Assembly: GCF_001761485.1 (NCBI RefSeq)
Contig: NC_090773.1
Location: 1,922,001-1,986,000 of the forward strand
Length of the DNA: 64,000 nucleotides
From: Yarrowia lipolytica
Lineage: Eukaryota; Ascomycota; Dipodascomycetes; Dipodascales
Direction of reading: 5' to 3'
Under the pieces are notes generated by a model, which saw nothing but the letters and a program-made list of their open reading frames with translations, had not been told where the DNA came from and ran no database searches. The position numbers were made by a program, and so were the translations under genes. Positions 18,381 through 31,481 of this stretch are shown piece after piece; positions within the stretch are counted from its first letter, which is position 1; each line of letters opens with the position of its first letter.

Positions 18381-21300
18381 GTTTTCAACTGGGCGTCAAG
18401 TACAGGGTGCGTGTAACAAATACACATGCCACTTTGAGATCTGGATGGAGCGAGTGTGCTGAATGGTGTATCAGATGTACTTGGAAACAGGCAGATATCT
18501 ACTACAAGTACTGTACTGTACCTGTAGTAATATGACTCGATATCACATGTCTTTTTCAAGTTGTGACTTTGGTGAAGGTCGACACAGGCCAACGACGTAA
18601 ATAAAGGGTTTCATTGTAGAGGCTGTTATGAGAAGTTTAAGAGGGAACGCTGGCCGTATAAGATATAAGAATTCCTTGTTCGCGTTCTGTAAGTACAATA
18701 TTGTAGCTGAAAAACATTACGGCTACCTCGGCGTATCCGTAACACAACGAATTGGGATTAAGGTTTTAATCATCACCTGATACGGTTATCACCTGCAGTA
18801 TCGGACACACAAATGGTTCTACAAGTTTTCGAAACCAGTGGGATCTGTAATAAATTGATTACAGTGTAATAGTTATACAAAGGGTATACCATAGACTAGT
18901 ACCGGTTCAGGAGCCATTCTTTAGTACTCTGGTGTAATACAGGTGTTCGAAGCTACTTGTAGTACATGTGTTTCTTAGCGCTAAGATGGGGCTCCCCCTC
19001 TCCTTCCCCCCCCACAGCTTGTCTCACCAGCTTATCATGGTTGCTCACATTCTGACTGCCATGTGTGAATACGTAAAGCGTAGTAGTGACATATTGACTT
19101 GCTGCTTGCTGTGCCTCGAGGGTGGCAAGAAAGGATGTTTGCCAGCACTAGACATCTCTGGTGAGACAACACGGTGCAACCAACGGTGTCCCAAAGCTAA
19201 TGCAATATGAAAGGTGGGGGGTAAACTGCTTGGAGACAGAAGCGTCATGTAAAAACACTCAGTGGGGGCACGGTAAGACAAATTTGGACCAAAAAAAGAT
19301 GATGTGGGAAGGGTGGCGTATTGAGTGGCGACCCACCTGACGAGCTTACATGACATTGGAAATTATATTCGGGGTCTCATTACATGAACAACCGAGATGA
19401 ACCAAAGGATGCAAACTGACAAATGGTACATGTACAAGTGACTGGAACCTGTTCCACTTGTGTAGATGAAAGTTGATGTGCTACAAATGTAAAATCACCT
19501 TACGAGAATCGGCACATACTGTTGGATGGAGGTAATCGAGAACATACTGTAGATTCAGACTTCAGTGGCCTAGCTGCATCCTTTATCAATATTCACGGAC
19601 AAACTCCTGGATCCGTGTCACCAGCCAAATAGATAAACACTGTGAAAGAGATCATAGCGATGATACGCCGATAGATATCTACAACCGAAGAGTTATTTTG
19701 TATGCACTACAAGTAGCAACATCGAATTTATCGTACTCGTACCCTTCTAAACTCGTGTGCGCTATTCAACTACAGCACATCTGTGATGCAAGCCTCCACA
19801 AACTGTTAGTTGCTTACCCCCCGGCTCTAAGGCTTGGTGTATGAAGTTCCCATCAATAGTAATCAGCATACGCCTCACACAAAGCACTCGAGATGGGGAT
19901 ACTTTAGAGAACGTTAGAATTACACCGTTATAGTGTAACCCCTAAAAGAAGATGTGAGACGTCTTAGACAGCCTGTGGGAAAATGACGTAGTGACCACTA
20001 TTAAACGAAAAGCAGCTAATAAACTCGATTTTGGGAGAGAGGATAAGTTCGGGATCAGTTTTTCATGTCTCAGTCCGTTTCTGGATATGATGTGTGCTTC
20101 TGTGTTTCCATTTTTGCGTTCGCGTTCAGATTATATTCGGTGGTTGTAATTAGACAGGGGGTTCCGATGACAAAACATATACAAGTTGCTACTTGTAGTT
20201 GAACGCTCTAGAATACAGAAACTACCATAGAATGTGACATAACTCACATATCTATATCCATGAATACTTTGTTCCAAAGATTCTTCATGATAGTAGACGC
20301 GTTGGAAAAGTTGGCCGAGGTCTGCTTGTCCGCAGTTAAAAGTTTTCATGAAAAAAAAACAAGTACTGTACCACCCACCAGTAGCGTTAGGACGAGAGAG
20401 AATGACAATATATTTGCAAGGTACAGTTAAAGTATCTCACTTACTCCAACTGTCCACCTGGGTGTTTTTTTAAGACTTCGACATCTCCTCTGGTAAGCCT
20501 GATGTGAGTTAGCTTGATTAGTAAGTTAACACTGCTGGATTTTGCTTTACTGAAGCCACTAATAACTGCAAACCCAAGAGAGCCTCCCCCCCTCTGTATA
20601 GCTGTGAATATGTGTCGTATGCTTTGGTTTTTTATGCCCCCCAATCATCTCAGATACCTATCTGTTTGACGCATTCCGCTTAGAGATACACGCTATCATG
20701 TGTGTGACCCTGAGGCGAGCCCCTAAATTTAAAGGGGCTGAATGCGATTGTCTTTGAAGTGAGACACTACAAGTAGAAGGCGCGTATCAGCACAGGTCAG
20801 TGGAGTGTCTGAGACATGCAAGTATAGTACAAGTAAATGTTTGTCACTGTGAGACAGAAAATAAACGTCAGGTGGGTGCAGTAGGTGGCATCGGCTGCAG
20901 ATGTACATTCGCCTGGTCGTCATATGAGTTACAAGAACGAGTACTGCATCGTTCTCGAACTGTGACGAAGTTGTATGGTTGCTGCAACCTCCTTTCTCCA
21001 CAGACGTCATGGAATGGGGGGCTTTTTCTGAGTCACTCATAGTTTTCCACGGACACGTACGTAAATTAGAAGTTGGTAGACGGCGGCGCACTTAGTCCTA
21101 GCCTGTCTTTCCTCTGTGACCCCCATTCTTCGACAGTAGCACAAATCTAACAGACTTATTGTTTATTTTTGCTTGTATACTTTGATCTAGTCGTTGATTT
21201 TCACTTGACCGAAGCCAATGTACTTGAGACCTTTCGTCTACACTTAGCTGGTCTGCTAAACTGCGCGTCTGAGACAGAAACTTGACCCGATACCAGCGAT

Positions 21301-24300
21301 GGAAGAGCATACTACTGGCGCAATAGTTGCTCGACAAACCAAATTGACTGGTAAACACACAATTAAGACACTTCTCATTTTATGACTCTTGATAGAGGAC
21401 ACTAACGCTGTGATCGTCCACAAAACCTCCTCCAAGGATGTATTTCGTATATTTCTCCAACAATTCTATAAGCTCATGATCTCCACATCTCGGCCACATC
21501 CGACAGATGGCGCTTTTATTCCTGTTGATATCAGCAAGACCAAGATAACTACGGGGGACACTACTGGTGTTTTGGATTTGTCTCCACGCTCCCGCTCGGT
21601 GATGATTAATTTCTTTTGCGTCCCACTCGACGGTATTGGCTGCTCTTGTTTCCTTTTTTCCCTAGCAAAAGTCTGCTTGTCATGCACCTATAACAGTGTC
21701 TCGAATCATAAGAGAAAGGTTTGCTGAATACAATCCAGTGCAGGTGAGACATTGTCCGCCATGACACTAGACGCGGAATACACGTATATGCTTTCTACTG
21801 CAAGAGATCTCGAAGATCTACAATGGGAAAAAATAGTGATGCATCTTTAGAAAAAAAAATGAAAAAAGAAAGAGGAAAAAAAAAGACAGTCCCGGAACGA
21901 TGGTGAGTTGAGCAAGAGCTGGGGCAGTGCCATTAAACCACTTCAATTCAACACTACATTGTTGCACTTCTCTCATGTACCGGTTTGAAATTATACACAT
22001 ATCTATTTCTGATTAAATGCAAAGGTACAATACTCAAATCGTACTTGTACTCGTACTTGTAGTTGTGTTCTGGAGACATGCAAGAACTCCGAGGTTCGTA
22101 CAGTAGTTGTGTAGAAGTTCGTACAGCTGTGCTGTAGCTTTGAAGACTGTTTAGAGACAACATTTTTGAGCGCAAAGGCTTTTTACCCTTTAGGAAAAAG
22201 ACTTACTGCAACCAAATAATCCCCAAAAAAACATCAATAATATTTGGACTTTTCCTGAAATTTAGTAGTATTTTTATTCGATTATTTGAGCTCATAATAT
22301 AAGCACTGCGAGCTACAAATATGTACGATACGTGGTTCGTCATAAAAACCTCGGTTCAAGATGCACTGAACCTTATGTGCTGATCAGGGATCTGAGTGGA
22401 AGTGTTCGTTATTAAGTGTATGTACTGGTAGCTACAAGTAGTGCTTGTACAAGAGAAGTGGAAACTAAAATGCTCGAAGAAGAGACAAATCCCACAAGTA
22501 CTTTACAGACAATTTTTTTTCAATTTTTTCATAGATATGTCGTATCCAAATAATGTTCCTTCATTTTCTCGCCATGGTGATGGTGCCTAATACTAGTCTG
22601 ATTTATTCCGGTTGCTTGCAACCCCGTGGGGTTACGATTGGTACAGCACGACCACTCGGTACTGTACCAGTACCGGTATCGTCCCATATTTGTGTATTCT
22701 TGTGACCTTTGGTTTCAGCCCAGTACCCCCACGTTTTGAGTTCGTCCCTTCATTTGTACACCATTACAAGCACTGCGATCCTATCGGCCTTTGAAGTGTG
22801 CAAAAACAATCCAGGGGAAAGCTGGTGCAGCTACAAGTATGTACTCGTACTGTAGCCCACTTGTGGAAACCCCCACCCAACCCACTGAGCCATTATCTGT
22901 CCTTCAATTTTAGCGTTATCGAGCAGGGCTAGACTCCTCTAATCTTCTCATGAGGTTCCCCGCCCCCACCATCCCTGGCAGATGCTGCTGCCTCGGACTA
23001 GACTATGGATACAAGACTATTGTTGTGTGGGCTCTAAATTAGGCCGAGAGCCTATGTTGAGTGACGGATTCAGAAGAATATAAATTAAGGTTAGAATTAA
23101 TGTTGAAAAGACTAGGGTAGGGGCTTGACAAGTAGGTTAAATGCCAACTGTTTACAACTCCGTCCTCGGGGCAACCCATCATGATAAGACGCCCCGGTCA
23201 TGTCACCACAGCTGATGGGACAAGAAGGGGCTAGAATCCAATGTCTCACATAGAGCAAAACGTGGCCGCAATGGAAAAGCTTACGTTGCCGCCGGTTATG
23301 GAAACAACAAACAGTCTAAGACACAAGTGCTTTGTGGAGTCACGTGATATTGAGGTTGCATGACTGGTGGTCACCCCCTTGCTGGCCCAGAAAACTTAAC
23401 CATCATTACGTCACCGTTTAGCGTCAGGATCTACAAGGTCTGGGTTGCATTTGGCGTTCGATGCTGAATTGGGACCCCCCAACCGAAATGCAATCTGCTT
23501 GCTCGTTTCTACGGCTACGGCGGCTTGTATGGCATTCTGATCAACAGGCAGGGAAAAAAAAAAAAAAGCCGGAAAATACAAGGGTACCTGTAAGTCCAAT
23601 TTTTTATATCATGTAGAGATTAAGGAGGAAAAATTGATCAGTTTGTCAAGATCATATCGTGATTTTTTGACAATTAATTCGATTGTACTGAATATTCGGG
23701 AGCTAAGCGATTATTAATAATAATTGCGAATCATAAAACACACGAAGTTGAAACTATCGAATTCTATTACTCCATCGTGGCATATAAAGGCAGGCGTAGG
23801 AAAACTAACTCGTGGTATTGACTTCGTGAACCACCCACAGTATGTTTGGCATGGCGATCTTGAGGTGGGGTAGATATGTGCTGCACAACGTATTTCTTGT
23901 ATTGTATAACGCACGAAATCTGTACAACCCCAGGTGCTAAAATTAGTTGGGCTCAAACGCAAGCAAGTACCCCAATGTAGTTGTATTTCTACAATGTACT
24001 GGCACAAATAGCTGCCAGTATGTACTCGTACCGGTATGTACTTGTAATAGCAAGTGTCGATGAGACACGTGATTATTAATCACCAGCCCAAGTCAGGCTT
24101 CGGACTTGACATATACATGTTCTACAGAACAATGGCTACCCGGTAACACCGTTATTCGCCTAGCAGATCGTCCAATGCGCCATTTTCACGCCCCTGTGAG
24201 GACGGCTTCCTGGGCTGCTCTTTTTGCCTTCGAGATCCCTTATTTTTAATGTAGATCCTTTCGTGCATGAACGGTCAGCGAGGCAATGGGGACGGGACAC

Positions 24301-27300
24301 GAGTTCTCACCTTGTCGTGAAAACGAGAAGGTGGGGGTGGCCATTAAGGTAAGATGATACCTGACAGACCAAGAAACTTCTCACATCTGCTGATAACGGA
24401 GGATATACCCCTTCTTTGGCACCATAATCTGCATTTCCATCTGCGTCAGTTAAGGTATTTTAAGTTGCGCTCTGCTGCTGCTGACTCCAGGTCGTTAGAC
24501 AAGTGTCATCGTCAACTGTCACAGGCAGATATCACCACGCAAACCACACAAAGGTGCGAGGACAGTTGTTTTTTATGGAGAAATGTTACAACTCTACATG
24601 ACGTTAGAAAATCCAGGGGTCCAGTTTCATAAGGATCGGTCCTACCGCCCGATCTACGGCTGACATTTGAGTTCTCGCCAAGATGACGAAATGAGGTAAG
24701 GGTACGATTGTAAACATCCCGGTTAGCTACAGTAGCTACTAGGGCATCAGCTCCAGTATATTGACAACTGGTGCCGAGTGAAATCCAGCCCCTTTCCCGA
24801 TCGAAGAAGTACTGTGCAAAAACGAGCTAAGTAAAATTAAACAGAGCCGTGTGCCCCAGACGCTTCATGCCATGTGTGCGTATAGATTATCTATCTGTAG
24901 CTACAAAAGAAACCAAAACAACTTCAAGATCCATGGTACGACAAGAACTGTACTTGTGTACTTGTACCGGTGCGTGTATACCTAACCAATTTTTAACAGT
25001 GTCAACGTTGATGCAACCTTCCAACCATCAACGTGCCGTTCCATGTACACACTGTCGAACTAGACTTCAACTCAACCATAGTCTTGCAGCGAACGTCAAG
25101 CAGATAGCAGGCACTGCTGGTCGGTCCAGCGGTTGTTACTCAAATCGGCAAGGATAATGGAGAGACAACTCTCTCATATGGAACAACGTGAACCCCTACA
25201 AGTAGTACGTCTTCCACAACGGTTGATTTGCCTGGAACAATGGTTGGCTGCCTGGAACAATGGTCGGCCCTTTGACATGCTTCCACGGTGCCTACTTGTA
25301 GCTCAGGTAGACAGTGCTAGTGCTGTACATACTGTACTGTATCATAACGGGCCCCTCATGCTAAAAGCCCAGCCCATAGATGGGCTCTAAGACTAATTAC
25401 TGTACTCGTGACAGCGGAGGTAAGAATTTGAGTATAGCCACCCCCATACCGGTATGTTTATTATAGGTCTAAGTCGGAGTTCTACGACATCGGAGATGCC
25501 CGACATTTATTCACCATAGAATACGCCTGCTACAGTACATTGTACTTACACGATAAAGTCATCCCCTTTTGTCGTTCGTTGTCAGCTGTCACCCTCGGAA
25601 GTTTTTGTTCCCATCGCCCGGAACAACTCCGATAGGGACTCAGTGCATAGAGCGTGCTGTCACTCCGTCATGTCAGATGTCATGGAGTATCCTCATCCTC
25701 AAACATGCCAGACACATCCATGGAATCCTAAACATCGGAGTTCGAGCCTGCCAACTGTGAAACATTTAACTCCGCTAACCCCAAGCGTCAACATGGGTCA
25801 ACAATCTTATGTGTAATTACGGTGGACACATTGCACCATATTTTCTGTCACAACGGACATGAAACAGATGATCTTGATGGTGTGCAAGGGGTAGATCAAA
25901 CAGGAGTCTCCTCTCATGGATACAAGTACAATATCTGGCAATGTCTGCGAAGCCTTGACTGAATACTGTTCAAATACAGTACAAGCAGTACAAGTACATA
26001 TTGGTAAAGAGTGCACGAGCATGTTACAAGTACAGTACAGTACATATAATAAATGGGGTACAGTACAGTACATACACATATCTTCGCTTCTCTGGTAATA
26101 CTGAAGGCGGCTAAAATTTCTTTTTTGTTGAATAATGTCAATAGTAGTTCTGTATGAGTGGGTGTAACCAGTCTCCTTTATGTGTCTTAGCTAATTGTGT
26201 CTCAGATGAAGTGTCAAACATCCCCTTTGCTACAGTAGCTATCGTGCTATATGTACCCCAACGTGTCATTAGCGCAATAACGGTCCAGAAGCGGATATGA
26301 CATGCAAATAATGCCGCTCCTCGCTTAACTATTACAAGTACTGTAGTTGCATTTTTTTTTGTTCATTAGCACGTCTTAGTCGGTCAGTGACACTCACACG
26401 ATCCCAGACGGCACCAATGATCGACACTTTTGTTACCAACCAACCGAATAATTTCAATTAGAAACTTGTGCGGCTCATTTGCAAACTCCCAACGGAAACC
26501 ATGCACGAAAAACCGCCAAGTTACCCGGGAGTGAGAAAGAGATTGGTCGATAAGTGCAAGCGATCAATAATTAATAGACACACTCGACAGTCCAGTACAC
26601 AAAACTACAAACAGAATAACTGATCATCCGATAATACACTCAGATCCACCCATTTCTCCAGACCCACTCCACACTCATGTAGCGTTAAAAGGGGAGATGC
26701 CATGTGCAGACTGTAATGCAACCTTATTCGGGGGGGAAAAAAAAAGGACAGAAGCAGGCTTGCACACTTGCAGACCGGCATATCGTCGGAGGATCGGGGT
26801 TTGACGATCTCGAATTTTGCCACTAGAGAGGCTCGGAACGAAAAGAAAACTAACCAGTCAACCGATCTGACCTCAATTGTTGGTATTATAAAAGAACCAT
26901 CTGCCAAACGATACTACTACTCATTGTTTTCCTACCAGCTACATACCAGCAAGGAACCATTGCTTCGTATTACTGGCTTAGCGCTCGTACATGAACGCAT
27001 GCCATAAAAGGGCCGATACCATACGTGAGGTAAATGCCCACCTGTGGCTAGTAAATACGATCAGTTGTATACGCGTAAATACGGGGTGTGGCAGGCAAGT
27101 GTACGGAACAGGGCTGGCCTGATAACATGTTGAAAAGTGGGATCTTATAGAAAAATAACGTCCCCCCCTCCTATCCATCTATTCTTTGTCAGCCATCAAA
27201 TACCAATTACGTAATCATAATGTCCGCGGCAAGTCACAGGGCACTTGTCATAAACTGTCAAAAACTGTAGTCTATTTATTGCCGTTTGCACAGCCTATAT

Positions 27301-28548
27301 TTTTTTGCCACAATTTCAAAATTCTATTCCGTTGTTTTCCCTCAACCACTTCCAGCCTTCCGCCCGACCCAATGTCTCACATTATCAAGTCTGGGACACA
27401 AGTCCATTGTCATGCCTATTGGGACTCAAATAGGAAGGGTTTGACGAATAATGAATAAGGTAACGATTGCCGTATCCGTACAATCCCATTGTGTATGCAG
27501 CCCATGACGTAGCCATAGCAATGGCCTACAATACATGACCAAGTCATGTGATGCGAGTGATAAGGCAGTGAGACGAACCATAAGCGAATGCACCAGGGCT
27601 GGCTGCGAGGCAGATCACTAATATACCGCTCTCTCGGGAAATGAGATGGCTCATGAATGGGGGACAGCAAGGCAGTTTTTGGAGCAAAAAAGGTGCTTTC
27701 TGAAACCACACAATTGTAATTCGACACGTCACGTTCTGCCCATGTCCTTTCTCTGAAATACAAGTAACCATTGCAACTTTGTGTCGCCAGGAGAAAACAC
27801 ATGTCAGACACAGTTCCGCTAGTCTCATTCTAGCCCACCTCCAACCCATCGGTGATTGCCATTTTAGGTTTATATGTAAAGACCCAATCTAATTCTTGTT
27901 GTACCAGACAGGAAACTCAAACGGCTTTTTTTTTTGCGTTGCTGGGATACAGCACACACACTCCCCCGGTGTAATCCACCACGCTTCGGTCCGAGAGGTA
28001 GTGAAACGGCTGAACTAACCTGCGCAAAGTGGATCTTCGGATGTGATGTGCCGTACGGTAGACAAAAAGTAAAGGTGGAGGGCAAGAAAAATGTGAGTCA
28101 GTAGTAATCTAAAAAACCTCCCGTCCATTATTTCCACCTCCGGTTTTCGAACTCATTGGGACCTGCCTTATCGTATAATTATCCCGTCGTCCCATGTCAA
28201 GGTCGCAACTACAACCCTGGGGGTTTGACACGTCTCACTACCCACTGCAACGTCTCCCAGGAGAAAGGGGTGGGTCACGTGACGTTAGTTCATGACTAAT
28301 CGAGTAGCCAACACACAAGACGAGTTGATGGGTGATTACGTTTTTGGACCCCATCATCATCCGAGAACTTCCCGAAGCCCGGACTGCAGAAACCAAATTA
28401 GTACAGGTTGTTGTGCTCTAACAACAATAAAGTTTCAAAGATGCATAGATTGAGCGTTGTAATCACGTGAACTGCTTATGAATCGCTAAAAACCATAGGT
28501 GTCCATATATAATGTGTAGTAAATTTATGGATTTTGGGGACATTATGG

Positions 28549-28562
28549 GGGGGGGGGGGGGG
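28549..28562. repeat. Poly(G) run
   Basis: An uninterrupted run of about 14 G residues in the intergenic desert. Length may vary between isolates or reads. Confidence 0.8.
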
Positions 28563-29430
28563 ATTGCACTTATGGGCAACGTAACAATTACCACAATTCT
28601 AGAGCCTCATTCTATAAGTAGAATCCACAACACTAATTACACTACATACTGTACTTGTACAAGTATGATATGTTCGTACTTACCTACTGTACTCGTAGGG
28701 CTAAATGGTAAACGTCTTACACACTATTGGTAATTTGGGTCTATAGTTAGCTATTCGATACAGTGGTACATTACTCGAACGACTAGATTGTTCGGTTGGG
28801 AGAATGGGTTGGTTAAGGCGGCTAAAAAGCGGTTAAAATGAGACCAACGAAAATCAGACTTCTTTTCAGCTATAGACCAACTCGAAGGCTTCCAACCATC
28901 ACTAGTTTGTAGATCTTAGTGGGGGCTGCCTTGAACATCTAATAGACCTAAAATAACTTCTTCAATGGCGCTTCAATAGATTGATAGTCACTGGAAGATC
29001 TCATGTTCATCCAAAAAAAATACAAAGTTTCCCAATTCCGCAGCAAACAGATGCTAATGAACTAACTAATTCGCTAGTTAGTTACCACTCGTTTACAACA
29101 TCCCCAGGCAGACGCATCGCACTTTTAGCCGAGATCTTAGAACAAGATCTATTATAGTGAGCTGAGGCATTTACAACGTCATTCTGCTCATGTGGCGAAC
29201 TGCAAGAGACTATGCCGTGTGCAGTATGGGCATCACATGACCTGGATGCCTGGTTTTGTGTGTCTGGGTCCGCATTTGGAACAATGGGTACCCTGGTGCA
29301 ATCCACTTGACCGTTTTTCCTTTTGCGATTTTGGGAGCTAAAAAAATTTCCTGACTTTAATCCTATTACTCAACTTTTCGATTTTTCTTTTCTCCCAAAA
29401 CATTAAGCTCGCTCCTGTCCCAACCTAAAT

Positions 29431-29520
29431 ATGGATTGTCATTTTATAGCAACTGCACCTTGTTGCAGCCAAGGTTGCAGCTTGTTTCTCCACCAAGCAT
29501 GGCGGCAGCACCATTTATAA
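29431..29520 (+). promoter_or_regulatory. Possible upstream ORF overlapping the SOK1-like start
   Basis: An ATG at 29431 opens 29 codons ending TAA at 29518-29520, out of frame with, and overlapping, the main start at 29499. If transcription starts upstream of 29431, this would lower main-frame initiation. The transcript start is unknown. Confidence 0.35.
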
Positions 29521-31481
29521 GGAGGCGACAGGTAGGTCGACTGCACCATCAAGCCGAAAGAGACATGGACCAGATATATACGGACGACGAAACCAGTGAT
29601 AGACGACAAGCCACTCGAGGCTCCACTGCCACGACAACCCGACGATGCTCACGACATGTCCCGGGCCCTGCTGCTACCGCCGTTGCCGCCCATGCTGCCG
29701 CAGCTGCCGCCGCTGCTACAGCAACACACAACTCCACGCCTGACGATGAGACGCAACCGTCGAAAAAGGTGAAGCTGGACGGAGTTCGTACGTGGGCTCG
29801 AAGTCGCTCGCTGCCCATCATTGACCGAGAAGCCAGTGCCACGGCCTCAGCTTCTGCTGCCGGTCATGTGACCCACATGAACCATGTGATTAGTCAGCCC
29901 ACTGTGAACCACTTCAACCCCGCCTTTAACGGCAACAGCTTTGGTGGTAGCAAGCGAAAGCGGGAGGAGGAAGCCGTTTCTCCCGTTGCTGCCTCCGCAG
30001 CACCTACGAAAATTAGTAACAGTAACACTCGACCTGCATCTGCTGCCCCGTTTGGCAGTAGCACCAAAATCTCTGCAGTTAAGCCTGCCACAAAGAGCTC
30101 TACTACAACAACTGCCACCGCTCCTCTGCCACCAGTAAACATCAACTCGCTGCGGGAAATCGATCTTGCCGAAATCTTCAAAAACCCCCGCCTGCGCCAC
30201 GACATTGTGTTCGATCCTCAACTGCAGTTCCGCCCCAATTTGGACGGCGAGCGAGGCAAGAGAAAGCGACAAAGCACACAGCGATATTGGGACGGTATTA
30301 CCGCTGAGGTTGAGGGAGTGTGGGCCGCAGCCGACTCTGCTCAGCCATGCACCTCGCATTTTGGCACCCTCACAACTCTCTTCACTACTCTGCGACAGGT
30401 GCTGGTGTCTCTGCTGCCTGTCAAGGACCGCGAGACAATCGAATCTGACCTGGACTCAGACCTAGTGCAGCAGCAGCTGTGCCACCACTGCTTTGACTTT
30501 GTGTCCTTTTCGCACTGGCTCAGCAACGTGTTCAAGGCGCACTGTGCGCCTATGCGAGACAGCTGGGTCGACCAGATGGTGGTGCGCATCAACGCTGGCT
30601 GGAAGGAAAAGAACAGTCGTAAACTTACCGAGGGATTGCGGATGATTTTTGCCATTTTAGAGGCCATGAAGCTCGACGTTGCAAACCACCAGATCCGGTC
30701 ACTTCGACCCATTCTGGTGGACACTGCTGTAGACTTTGAGCAGGACTACTATGAGCAGGTGGTGGAAAAGCGACGGTTCGACATTGCCAGCAGCTGCCAG
30801 TGGTTTGCTGCTGCCGCTGCATCGACCGAACGACCCGCCGCTGCGGGCGCCACCAAGCACTACAAGACCGCCCTCATTGGCGCAGTGACCCAGCTCATCA
30901 CGTGCAGTAGCAGTGACTTCCCCGCCACCTTTGGCTTTGACTTTGCTCGTCTGTCGGCCTTCCGATCTGACCTGCGCCAGCTGGTCTGCCTGCAGCTGTG
31001 CTCCATGTTGCTTCAGCAATTGGTGGCCACCCGTGGTGATGCTAAGGCCAAGAAGCTGGTTGCCGATGCCGAGTACCAGTCCAAGCTCAAGACGGACTGC
31101 CTGGCTATCGTTCTGAGCAGCAGTGGAAACAGCAAGTGGACCAAGAACGTGTCTGGCCTTGCTCTGGAACTCGCCAAGCGTGTGGAGGCGGTAGTCAACG
31201 AAAAACCCGCGACTCTGCCCTCGACTGAGCTCACTTCTCTGGCCTCCAACTGGCTCACAAACAACATTCTCCCTTCGTCAGCCATGTACAAACTGGTGGA
31301 AAAACGGCTGGTGAAGGAGATTGTGACTGGTGTGGAAATTCGAATTCTCGACACCTCTGCTGTCTCTACTAACTCTACTTCCACAGTCACTCCTCTCATT
31401 GAAAAACTCTCTCTTTTGACAAAGTTCCACTGGGACGTCTTTTCAAAATATTATATTGCATATGTCGAGTCTGCCAAATAA
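29499..31481 (+). CDS. SOK1: Sok1/Tcp11-family protein
   Basis: A 660-aa intronless protein starting at the in-frame ATG at 29499. Residues 1-220 are low-complexity (Ala, Thr, Ser) with basic patches (KRKREEE, SKKVKL) that could be nuclear signals. The Tcp11 domain follows. It opens with NSLREIDLAEIFKNPRLRHDIVFDP and FRPNLDGERG (about 215-255), continues with a helical segment (LRMIFAILEAMKLDVANHQIRSLRP) and the signature FEQDYYEQVV, and ends with a helical C-terminus. Budding-yeast Sok1 was found as a multicopy suppressor of loss of PKA activity; animal TCP11 acts in PKA signalling in sperm. A 29-codon upstream frame starts at 29431 and overlaps this start out of frame. A run of GCC/GCT codons makes polyAla around residues 60-75. 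Confidence 0.82.
   Translation: MAAAPFIRRRQVGRLHHQAERDMDQIYTDDETSDRRQATRGSTATTTRRCSRHVPGPAATAVAAHAAAAAAAATATHNSTPDDETQPSKKVKLDGVRTWARSRSLPIIDREASATASASAAGHVTHMNHVISQPTVNHFNPAFNGNSFGGSKRKREEEAVSPVAASAAPTKISNSNTRPASAAPFGSSTKISAVKPATKSSTTTTATAPLPPVNINSLREIDLAEIFKNPRLRHDIVFDPQLQFRPNLDGERGKRKRQSTQRYWDGITAEVEGVWAAADSAQPCTSHFGTLTTLFTTLRQVLVSLLPVKDRETIESDLDSDLVQQQLCHHCFDFVSFSHWLSNVFKAHCAPMRDSWVDQMVVRINAGWKEKNSRKLTEGLRMIFAILEAMKLDVANHQIRSLRPILVDTAVDFEQDYYEQVVEKRRFDIASSCQWFAAAAASTERPAAAGATKHYKTALIGAVTQLITCSSSDFPATFGFDFARLSAFRSDLRQLVCLQLCSMLLQQLVATRGDAKAKKLVADAEYQSKLKTDCLAIVLSSSGNSKWTKNVSGLALELAKRVEAVVNEKPATLPSTELTSLASNWLTNNILPSSAMYKLVEKRLVKEIVTGVEIRILDTSAVSTNSTSTVTPLIEKLSLLTKFHWDVFSKYYIAYVESAK

Larger units (their letters stand above)
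17962..29498. other. 11.5-kb gene desert
   Basis: No gene could be supported on either strand. It is not AT-rich decayed DNA but mixed-composition sequence with many GTAC palindromic words (for example 18355-18380, 22040-22065, 26020-26075, 28645-28670). It also has isolated GTCACGTGA sites (23338, 28275, 28453), a poly(A) run near 23554, and a G run at 28549-28562. Isolated splice-like signals occur on the minus strand at 20420-20520, but the flanking frames are not convincing. Undetected ncRNA genes are possible. Confidence 0.5.

Noticed and set aside
20131-20644. Minus-strand splice-like signals (GTGAGTTATG, GTAAGTGAG, CTAACTCACATCAG) near frames such as RLTRGDVEVLKKHPGGQLE
   Set aside because: I could not join the frames into a consistent exon chain with an ATG, and no family was recognised. 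It stays a weak lead only.
21098-21358. 86-codon minus-strand frame in the desert
   Set aside because: Charged composition looks mildly gene-like, but there are no motifs, no splice partners and no codon bias.
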